DNA of 64,000 nt, taken from the NCBI RefSeq assembly GCF_007991455.1, contig NZ_BJYJ01000014.1:62001-126000 (forward strand), written 5' to 3'. The notes under the pieces are model-generated. The model was not told the DNA's origin, searched no databases, and saw only the letters and a program-made list of their open reading frames with translations. This DNA comes from Chryseobacterium hagamense (GTDB taxonomy: Bacteria; Bacteroidota; Bacteroidia; Flavobacteriales; Weeksellaceae). The position numbers and the translations under genes were made by a program. Positions 27,205 to 34,218 of this stretch are shown one piece after another. Every line of letters begins with the position of its first letter. Position 1 is the stretch's first letter.

Positions 27205-28746
27205 ATGAAAAAATATCTTTTATTGTTTATCATCGCGGTTTTTGCGATGTCTTGCTCTAAAAAAGTAGAAGTAAAAGGAAAAGTAACCGGCGGTTCCCCA
27301 CTGGAAAGAATCGAGTTCATTGAAGCATCGGGTGTAGCCACTTTACCTTTAATTAATATCGGGATCAACAAAGACGGTACGTTTGCCGGGAACTTTGAAG
27401 TTCCGAAAAGCGGAATGTATATGGTTTCCTATGGTGGAAAAAGAAACCTGATTTACCTGAAAGGCGGGCAGAAGCTTGAAATTTCAGGAAATGCAATGAC
27501 TTTCCCAACCGAATATGTAATTACCGGAGATGCCAAGAAGAATAACGATTTCTTCACAGCGACTCAGAAATATCTTTCCACTTACGCACAGACGGTAAAT
27601 ATGAATGAACTGATGTCGAAAGACGAAAAGACTTTCCTTAAAGGAATTGAAAAAGTTCAGGCCGATATCAATAAAAATATTGATGAGAGCGCTAAAAAAT
27701 TCAGTCCGGACAACGAAGTGGTAACCTGGAAGAAGAATGACCTTTCCAGTACTTTGCTTACTATTCTTAACCAGTATGAGCTAAGTCATAAACAAATGGG
27801 GAACCCTTCATTTAAAGTAACAAAAGCCTTCACGGATTTCTCCAACAAGCTGGAAGAAAATAAAGACGTCCTTGTAAAAGAGCATCCTCTATACAGAGAA
27901 TACCTTCTTACAAAGATGAGCCCTGATTTCCAGAAATTCGCTCAGGCAAAAAGTGCCGGGAAAACCGATGTAACGACTTCTGAATTATTTGCAGAATATC
28001 TGAATAAAAACCAAAAGGACCTTTCACAGACGGCTAAAGATTATCTCTTGGCTTTCGTAATGGCGCAGTCGGATATTCACCCTGGTGCTCCTGAGAAAAC
28101 CGTAGAGAAAATCAAAAAACTTATTGATACGGACATCAAGGACAACACCATCAAGGAAGATCTAAAGAAAATCCAGTTTGCGATTAACGGTTTCAAAATC
28201 GGTGAGGCAGCGCCTGAAGCAGCATTGGTAAAAGCAGACGGAAAATCATACAATCTTTCTGAAAACAAAGGGAAACCTTATCTGCTAACGTTCTATGCAT
28301 CATGGAACCCTTACATAGGAGAAGCAACCGTTCCCGTGCTGAAAGAAGTGGTGAATTTCTACAAGTCTAAAATGAACTTCGTTTTTGTAAACGTGGATGA
28401 TACCAAAGATCAGTTTGTGAAAACAAGCAGTTCTTTATTGAAAGGGATCACCGGGACTAACGTCTATGCAGAAAACGGTCTGAATTCTGATATTGCCAAG
28501 AAATACGGGGTATACGGTTTTAAACTGCCTTGCTTTATCATTGTGGATAAAGACGGTAAAATTGCCAGCAAACCATTCTTCAACTTAGGAGATCCTGAAT
28601 TGGTAACGGTACTGGATAAGCAGACCGGACTTTCGGCTCCAAAGGTAAATCCTAACGTTCAGCTACAACCGGGTGGTATGGGAATGGATCCGGCAGCTGC
28701 CGCTGCTCAGCAACAGGCAAATCCACAGCCGGCCCAGACAAAATAA
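27205..28746 (+). CDS. Thioredoxin-fold lipoprotein lacking the CxxC active site
   Basis: Encodes 513 residues from the ATG at 27205. The signal peptide MKKYLLLFIIAVFAMSC ends in a lipobox (acylated Cys17). A DUF4369-like beta domain follows (KVEVKGKVTGGSPLERIEFI), then a long helical linker. About residues 335-475 are TlpA/AhpC-TSA-like (IGEAAPEAALVKADGKSYNL, LTFYASWNPYIGEATVPVLK, KYGVYGFKLPCFIIVDKDG). At the redox site, where WCxxC is expected, the sequence reads WNPYI (Trp367), so neither catalytic cysteine is present. The tail is Gln/Pro/Ala-rich. Family members with cysteines reduce periplasmic disulfides; this one probably has a structural or chaperone-like role. Confidence 0.85.
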   Translation: MKKYLLLFIIAVFAMSCSKKVEVKGKVTGGSPLERIEFIEASGVATLPLINIGINKDGTFAGNFEVPKSGMYMVSYGGKRNLIYLKGGQKLEISGNAMTFPTEYVITGDAKKNNDFFTATQKYLSTYAQTVNMNELMSKDEKTFLKGIEKVQADINKNIDESAKKFSPDNEVVTWKKNDLSSTLLTILNQYELSHKQMGNPSFKVTKAFTDFSNKLEENKDVLVKEHPLYREYLLTKMSPDFQKFAQAKSAGKTDVTTSELFAEYLNKNQKDLSQTAKDYLLAFVMAQSDIHPGAPEKTVEKIKKLIDTDIKDNTIKEDLKKIQFAINGFKIGEAAPEAALVKADGKSYNLSENKGKPYLLTFYASWNPYIGEATVPVLKEVVNFYKSKMNFVFVNVDDTKDQFVKTSSSLLKGITGTNVYAENGLNSDIAKKYGVYGFKLPCFIIVDKDGKIASKPFFNLGDPELVTVLDKQTGLSAPKVNPNVQLQPGGMGMDPAAAAAQQQANPQPAQTK

Positions 28747-28766
28747 TTTAAATTCAATACAGATAG

Positions 28767-28794
28767 AAACCTTATCCCCGGATAAGGTTTTTTT
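28767..28794 (+). terminator. Terminator after the thioredoxin-fold lipoprotein gene
   Basis: AAACCTTATCC and GGATAAGGTTT form a perfect 11-bp stem with a very short loop, followed by TTTT. Confidence 0.9.
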
Positions 28795-28799
28795 ATTTG

Positions 28800-28807
28800 T
28801 ACTTTTG
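28800..28807 (+). promoter_or_regulatory. -7 promoter element of rlmD
   Basis: TACTTTTG matches TAnnTTTG and lies 44 bp before the rlmD ATG, directly behind the preceding terminator. Confidence 0.5.
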
Positions 28808-28851
28808 CAGACCGGAACAGAAATGTTCCTCATCAGAAAATAGAAATCAGA

Positions 28852-30264
28852 ATGAGTAGAAAGAAGAATAAAAATATAGTTCTTGAAAACATAAGGCTTG
28901 TTGCAGCGGGAGCCAAAGGGATTGCCATCGGTCGTACGGAAGAAGGAAAAACAGTATTGGTTTCGGGAGCCATCCCGGGGGATCTTGTGAATGTAAGGGT
29001 AAAAAAGGCAAAATCCAAGTATTATGAAGGGGAAGCAGTAGACCTGCTTGAAAAATCACCGGACCGGGTGGATCCGAAATGCATCCACTTCGGCGTTTGC
29101 GGAGGATGCAAGTGGCAGAACATGAGCTACGAAAAGCAGTTGGCTTTTAAACAGGAAGAAGTTTACAACAATATCAAAAGAATAGGCGGAATCGAAAATT
29201 TCGAGACCGTTCCGATCCTGGGTTCTGAAGAACAGTATTTCTACCGTAATAAAATGGAGTTTTCATTTTCCAATGCCCGTTGGCTCACGCAATATGAGAT
29301 CAGTTCAGAGGAAAATTTCGGGAACCGGGATGCTTTGGGATTCCATATTCCGGGAATGTGGAGCAAGATCCTTGATCTTAAAGAATGTTTCCTGCAGGAA
29401 GAACCTTCCAATACCATAAGACTGGCGGTAAAAGAATATGCCGTACAAAACGGACTGGACTTTTTTGATGTTAAAAATCACGAAGGTTTTCTGAGAACGT
29501 TGATGATGAGGCAGAACTCCAAAGGGGAGTGGATGGTCCTTTTCCAGCTGTACAAAGAAGAAAAGGAAAAGCGGGAAAAGCTTTTTGAATTCCTGCTGGA
29601 AACGTTTCCTCAGATTAAAACACTGGTCTATGCCATCAATCCGAAGCCGAATGATTCCATTTACGATCTGGATATCCATGTCTATTCCGGCGAAGGCTTC
29701 TTAATGGAAGAAATGGACGGGCTGAAATTCAAGATCGGCCCTAAGTCGTTCTTCCAGACCAATTATAAGCAGGCATTGGAACTATACAGAAAAACGCTTG
29801 AATTTGCCGACCTGAAAGGGGATGAAGTGGTGTATGATCTCTATACCGGTACCGGAACGATTGCGCAGTACGTAGCCCGGAATGCAAAGCAGGTAATCGG
29901 TATCGAATCCGTACAGGAAGCCATCGACGCAGCGATTGAACATGCTGAACTGAACGGTCTCACCAACACGACGTTCTATTGCGGAGATATGAAGGATATT
30001 TTCAATGACGAATTCCTTGCCAGCCACCCGAAAGCGGATGTCCTTATCACTGATCCGCCGAGAGACGGAATGCATCAGAAAGTAGTGGAGCAGATCCTGA
30101 AACTGTCACCGGAAAAAGTCGTGTATGTAAGCTGCAATTCAGCAACGCAGGCACGGGATCTGGCATTAATGAAGGAGCAGTACGAGGTAGTAAAAATTTT
30201 ACCGGTTGATATGTTTCCTCAGACCCACCACGTGGAGAATATTGCTTTGCTGATTAAGAAATAA
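28852..30264 (+). CDS. rlmD: 23S rRNA (uracil-C5)-methyltransferase RlmD/RumA family
   Basis: Encodes 470 residues. A TRAM domain (residues 1-65), a 4Fe-4S cysteine cluster (CIHFGVCGGCKW, Cys77, 83 and 86, plus a later Cys in LKECFLQ), and a SAM-dependent Rossmann methyltransferase domain with DLYTGTGTIAQYVARNA, the DPPRDGMH motif and the catalytic cysteine in VYVSCNSATQARDL. It makes 5-methyluridine in 23S rRNA; U1939 is the E. coli RlmD site, and exact specificity (RlmD or RlmCD) cannot be told from sequence. Two envelope genes follow. Confidence 0.92.
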   Translation: MSRKKNKNIVLENIRLVAAGAKGIAIGRTEEGKTVLVSGAIPGDLVNVRVKKAKSKYYEGEAVDLLEKSPDRVDPKCIHFGVCGGCKWQNMSYEKQLAFKQEEVYNNIKRIGGIENFETVPILGSEEQYFYRNKMEFSFSNARWLTQYEISSEENFGNRDALGFHIPGMWSKILDLKECFLQEEPSNTIRLAVKEYAVQNGLDFFDVKNHEGFLRTLMMRQNSKGEWMVLFQLYKEEKEKREKLFEFLLETFPQIKTLVYAINPKPNDSIYDLDIHVYSGEGFLMEEMDGLKFKIGPKSFFQTNYKQALELYRKTLEFADLKGDEVVYDLYTGTGTIAQYVARNAKQVIGIESVQEAIDAAIEHAELNGLTNTTFYCGDMKDIFNDEFLASHPKADVLITDPPRDGMHQKVVEQILKLSPEKVVYVSCNSATQARDLALMKEQYEVVKILPVDMFPQTHHVENIALLIKK

Positions 30265-30298
30265 TTTATTTAAATTTGAATTCCAAATCTTACGGTTC

Positions 30299-30784
30299 AT
30301 GAAGTATTTTAAATTCCTGATAACGCTCGGATTTCTCAGCCTGCTGTTCTCGTGCGGCAGCGATGACGACATCTGCGAAAACGGAGAGGGAACGCCCCGG
30401 ATGAAATTCTCTTTCCTGAATGCTGAAAGCGGTAAAGAAAAAACGGTGGACTCCCTGTATGTTGCGGTGGATTACGGATCCGGAAAGGTACAGCTTGGCG
30501 GTCAGGCAAAGATTACTTCCCGGATTATCCCTTTAAGGGTGGATAATTCCCCGTATACCGATATCTATTTCAGGACAGCCAATAAAGGTGCTGAATCCAA
30601 AGTCAGGGTAAATTATACCACCAAGGCAAGTTATGTTTCACCCGGCTGCGGTATCAAAATAAATTATGAAAATTTAAATGCCGTCCTGGATCCGGTAACC
30701 ACGGCGACTCCGGTAAAGGGCATCCAGGCCGGACAAAATTTTATAGAAAATGAAGACAAGACGAATCTTTACCTTCTTTTTTAG
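30299..30784 (+). CDS. DUF6452 family lipoprotein
   Basis: Encodes 161 residues. A signal peptide ends at the lipobox LLFSC (Cys19), followed by an acidic stretch (GSDDDICENGEG). The rest is beta-rich (KVRVNYTTKASYVSPGCGIKINYENLNAV). The gene order rlmD, this gene, DUF6048 gene is conserved in flavobacteria as I know them, which supports the DUF6452 name. The end of the gene overlaps the next start by 35 bp, which indicates translational coupling. Function unknown; probably an outer-membrane lipoprotein working with the DUF6048 protein. Confidence 0.75.
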   Translation: MKYFKFLITLGFLSLLFSCGSDDDICENGEGTPRMKFSFLNAESGKEKTVDSLYVAVDYGSGKVQLGGQAKITSRIIPLRVDNSPYTDIYFRTANKGAESKVRVNYTTKASYVSPGCGIKINYENLNAVLDPVTTATPVKGIQAGQNFIENEDKTNLYLLF

Positions 30785-31415
30785 CATTATCGGCTTTCTG
30801 GGTTTTGCTCAGGAGAATAAGGCCCAAGCAGCTGAAAAAGAAAAATGGAAATACGAACCGAATTTTATGGTGGGCGGAGACCTTCTCAATACGGGGGTTT
30901 CCTTTTTTTCGGATAGAAAATTGTACCAGGGTTTTGTGTCATCAAGGATAAAAGGAAATATCCACGCCATTGCCGAAGCCGGTTTTGAATCCAATATCTA
31001 TCAGAAAAACGGCTATGACGCAAAAGTGAATGGCCCCTTCCTGAAACTGGGGGCTTTCTATATGCTGGCAAAAGATCCGGAGAATTCATTCAACGGTTTT
31101 TATGCAGGAGGAAAAGTAGCAGGATCTTTTTATACCCAGGAATACATGGCGGTGCCGGTAAGAGGTTTCGGAGGAAGCAGCTCTTCAGTCTCTTTTCCAT
31201 CATCCACCCAGTCTTCCTATTGGCTCGAAGGGACATTAGGAGGGAGGGTTCAGCTGTTTGACACGAATTTTTATATCGATGTCAACATGCAGCCCCGATA
31301 CTTAGTCTACACCACAAAACAGGAGGAGATCCAGCCGATGATCGTCCCGGGCTTCGGAAAAAGTTCCTCCAAATTTACAATGGGCTTTGCCTGGAATCTG
31401 GCGTATAAATTCTAG
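30750..31415 (+). CDS. DUF6048 family predicted outer-membrane protein
   Basis: Encodes 221 residues with a signal peptide (MKTRRIFTFFFSIIGFLGFAQ). The mature part has alternating amphipathic beta strands (FLKLGAFYMLAKDP, YAGGKVAGSFYTQEYM, FYIDVNMQPRYLVYTTK) and ends in an aromatic residue (NLAYKF), as expected for a small outer-membrane beta barrel. It overlaps the DUF6452 lipoprotein gene. Function unknown. It ends 13 bp from the convergent minus-strand gene with no terminator seen. Confidence 0.75.
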   Translation: MKTRRIFTFFFSIIGFLGFAQENKAQAAEKEKWKYEPNFMVGGDLLNTGVSFFSDRKLYQGFVSSRIKGNIHAIAEAGFESNIYQKNGYDAKVNGPFLKLGAFYMLAKDPENSFNGFYAGGKVAGSFYTQEYMAVPVRGFGGSSSSVSFPSSTQSSYWLEGTLGGRVQLFDTNFYIDVNMQPRYLVYTTKQEEIQPMIVPGFGKSSSKFTMGFAWNLAYKF

Positions 31416-31428
31416 GAACTTTCTTTTA

Positions 31429-31899
31429 TTACTTCTTTTTAATAATTTGAGATTTTCCTCTTAACAACCGATATAATCCCTCTAATTCTTTTGGAGGGAT
31501 TCCTGCATCAAAAGAGGAGGATTCATAGGTTTTTCCCCCTGAAGTAATGATGATAGCAGAAGATAAGGCACTGTCAGAATATCTTCCGGTTGTGGGCGAA
31601 GCATATGTTGAAATTTTCGACAAATCAATTGATGATGCCTCTTCAGTTATATTTTTCCAGTTAGCAGGTGGTAATTCTGTTTTATTAATTTTTCCGTTTA
31701 AAGAAATACTGGATGACATAGGCTCAAAAGTCAATTTTCTGTTGATTCCTCTGGTTTGTTCTGTCAATTCTACTCTTTCAATTACTGTATTATATTTACC
31801 TAATTGCATGTGATTTGTCAGGCCTGAAGGATTATTCTGTGAAATACATTTAATATGTAATAGACAGGATATCAAGAGAAAAATAGTGTTTGTTTTCAT
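31429..31899 (-). CDS. Hypothetical secreted protein
   Basis: Encodes 156 residues with a signal peptide (MKTNTIFLLISCLLHIKCIS), possibly of lipoprotein type with Cys18. The mature part is Ser/Thr-rich with a beta-like segment (SSAIIITSGGKTYESSSFDAG) and a basic C-terminus (GKSQIIKKK). I do not recognise the family. It is an isolated A+T-rich gene divergent from the M43 protease and may be part of the same accessory block. Confidence 0.65.
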   Translation of the reverse strand: MKTNTIFLLISCLLHIKCISQNNPSGLTNHMQLGKYNTVIERVELTEQTRGINRKLTFEPMSSSISLNGKINKTELPPANWKNITEEASSIDLSKISTYASPTTGRYSDSALSSAIIITSGGKTYESSSFDAGIPPKELEGLYRLLRGKSQIIKKK

Positions 31900-31963
31900 T
31901 TTGATTTTTGTATTAAAATGCCTTTTTATATTAATATTATATTAAAAATATGCCATAAATTAA

Positions 31964-31971
31964 TATATTTG
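31964..31971 (+). promoter_or_regulatory. -7 promoter element of the M43 protease gene
   Basis: TATATTTG matches TAnnTTTG, 25 bp before the ATG, in a very A+T-rich region. Confidence 0.5.
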
Positions 31972-31996
31972 TAAAATAATAAAATATTCCTAATAA

Positions 31997-34045
31997 ATGA
32001 ATTGTAAAATTACTTTTAAAGTACCTTTTTTATTGTTTGTATTATTATGCTGTTCCATTTTTGCTCAAAAGAAGAAAGTTCAGGGGCAAGAGCAGATGGT
32101 TTTCGGTAAAGTATATACGATAGATGATTTAAAGAAGATGAACGGGGTTATCAGATGTGCTTCTACAGAATATGAAGCGATGCTTCAGAAACAATACCCT
32201 GACAGAATGACAGATGCTCAGTTTGAAGCATGGATCGCTCCATTAATTGAAAATTCAAAGACTAATAAATCGCAGACCGGCGGGATTGTTACCATTCCTG
32301 TAGTAGTACATGTTATTCATAGTGGTCAGGCATATGGTGTTGCACAGAATATTTCTGACGAGCAGGTACAGTCCCAGATTACTGTTATGAATAATGATTT
32401 CAGAAAATTGGCGGGAACTCCAGGTTTTAATTCAAACCCTGTAGGAGCTGATGTCATGATTCAGTTTGCTTTGGCTAAGGTTGATCCTAATGGAAATCCT
32501 ACCAATGGTATTGATCGGGTAAATATGTGTCAGGATCAGTGGACAACGGCTGAGGTTGATGCCAATGTAAAACCGGCAACCATCTGGAATCCTACTCAGT
32601 ATATGAATATGTGGAGCGTTAAATTCGGAGGTTCAAGTTCTAACATTCTGGGTTATGCACAATTTCCCTCAAACTCAGGAGTAGTAGGCGTTCCTGCGGG
32701 AGGTGCTGCCAATACCGACGGTGTGGTTGCTAATTATGGAACATTTGGAAGTTCGGATTATGGAACAAATTTCACACTAGGTGCTCCTTATGATAAAGGA
32801 AGAACAATGACTCATGAAGTAGGGCACTTTTTAGGCCTCAGACATATTTGGGGAGATGATGATGATGCAACAGTGTGTGCTACAGATTATTGTAATGATA
32901 CACCTCCAGCTCACGAGGATAACTATACTTGTACTACCCCTATTGCCAGTTGTACAGCAGGTCTTTTCGAGATGGTAGAAAATTATATGGATTATACGAA
33001 TGATACTTGCATGAATATTTTCACTTTAGATCAGAAAGCAAGAATGACTGCTGTGATGAATAATTCTCCCAGAAGAGTTGAACTTAAAACTTCGGTGAAG
33101 GATTTACCGATTCCGCTATTCGCTAACGATGCAGAATTAAAAGCAGAGAAAATTTGCAGTGCCTCTTCATCTTGCGGTGGCACGGCTTCCACTTCATTTC
33201 CTTTCAGTCTTTATAATAGAGGAACCTCTGCACTTACTTCTGCCGTAATTACCTATACAGTAAACGGAGGTGCTTCACAAACATATAACTGGACAGGGAA
33301 TTTGGCGCAAAATAGATATGCTGTTTTTTCGATTATTGCTACAGAAAATTCTACAATTTCTGCTCAGATTACTTCTGTAAACGGAACTACTGATGCAAGG
33401 GCTAGTAACAATACCGCATTTTCAGCTGCAGGAAACTATACAACTACACCAGTAGGCAGTACAGCTGTTACGTTTACACTTCAGCCTGACTTTTATGGTT
33501 CAGAAACAACATGGACGTTAAAGAATAGCGCAGGAGCCACTTTATATTCAGGCGGACCATATTCTGACGGAGTAGCTATTGGAAATCAAATTCAATCTTT
33601 ACCGGCTTTAGTTACCCAAACATGGAGTTTAGCTCCGGATTGCTACACCTTTACAATTAATGATTCGGAAGGAGATGGAATCCTTTATTATGGATACTAT
33701 AACGTAAAGAATTCATTAGGAAATACCATAATTTCTGAGGGAGCTACCGATTTCGGTACTACACAATCCAAATCATTTAAAATATTGGTATTAGGTACAC
33801 AGGAAGAAAATGGAATAAAGAAAAATGATATTCAAATATATCCTAATCCTGCAACAGATTTACTTAATATCACCAAAGTTTCTGGTAAAGCTACTTTTGA
33901 AATTCACAACGCAGTAGGGCAATTGGTAAAAGCTGGCAATATCAATAATAATCAGGTTAGGGTTGCTGAATTAGTAAAAGGCACTTATATCATTACAATT
34001 AAGGATGGTAAAACTTCCGAAAGTATTAAATTTATTAAAAATTAA
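31997..34045 (+). CDS. M43-family (pappalysin-like) secreted zinc metalloprotease with T9SS tail
   Basis: Encodes 682 residues. A signal peptide (MNCKITFKVPFLLFVLLCCSIFAQ) is followed by a propeptide and the catalytic domain with zinc motif HEVGHFLGLRH (His273, Glu274, His277, His283) and a downstream Met-turn region (MVENYMDYTNDTCMNIFT). A beta-sandwich region with CSASSSCGG covers about 390-600. The type A sorting domain closes the protein (DIQIYPNPATDLLNITKVSG ... SIKFIKN). It is exported by the type IX system and should degrade extracellular protein. It is the first of three secreted metalloproteases in a row, each with its own promoter and terminator. Confidence 0.93.
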   Translation: MNCKITFKVPFLLFVLLCCSIFAQKKKVQGQEQMVFGKVYTIDDLKKMNGVIRCASTEYEAMLQKQYPDRMTDAQFEAWIAPLIENSKTNKSQTGGIVTIPVVVHVIHSGQAYGVAQNISDEQVQSQITVMNNDFRKLAGTPGFNSNPVGADVMIQFALAKVDPNGNPTNGIDRVNMCQDQWTTAEVDANVKPATIWNPTQYMNMWSVKFGGSSSNILGYAQFPSNSGVVGVPAGGAANTDGVVANYGTFGSSDYGTNFTLGAPYDKGRTMTHEVGHFLGLRHIWGDDDDATVCATDYCNDTPPAHEDNYTCTTPIASCTAGLFEMVENYMDYTNDTCMNIFTLDQKARMTAVMNNSPRRVELKTSVKDLPIPLFANDAELKAEKICSASSSCGGTASTSFPFSLYNRGTSALTSAVITYTVNGGASQTYNWTGNLAQNRYAVFSIIATENSTISAQITSVNGTTDARASNNTAFSAAGNYTTTPVGSTAVTFTLQPDFYGSETTWTLKNSAGATLYSGGPYSDGVAIGNQIQSLPALVTQTWSLAPDCYTFTINDSEGDGILYYGYYNVKNSLGNTIISEGATDFGTTQSKSFKILVLGTQEENGIKKNDIQIYPNPATDLLNITKVSGKATFEIHNAVGQLVKAGNINNNQVRVAELVKGTYIITIKDGKTSESIKFIKN

Positions 34046-34065
34046 TATTTATTTAATTGAATTTT

Positions 34066-34112
34066 AAAAAACAAATAATCCTCGGACTTGTCTGAGGATT
34101 ATTTGTTTTTTT
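34066..34112 (+). terminator. Terminator of the M43 protease gene
   Basis: AAAACAAATAATCCTC and GAGGATTATTTGTTTT form a perfect 16-bp stem with a 10-nt loop, ending in T. Confidence 0.92.
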
Positions 34113-34185
34113 ATAGTAGCAGTTATTGAAATTATTTTTTTTTGTTAAAAAAGGTGTGAATGTAATATTTCTAGCGTAAAATAGT

Positions 34186-34193
34186 TATATTTG
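34186..34193 (+). promoter_or_regulatory. -7 promoter element of the first reprolysin-like gene
   Basis: TATATTTG matches TAnnTTTG, 25 bp before the ATG. Confidence 0.5.
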
Positions 34194-34218
34194 GCAGGTA
34201 AATTTAATTTGAAAAGCT

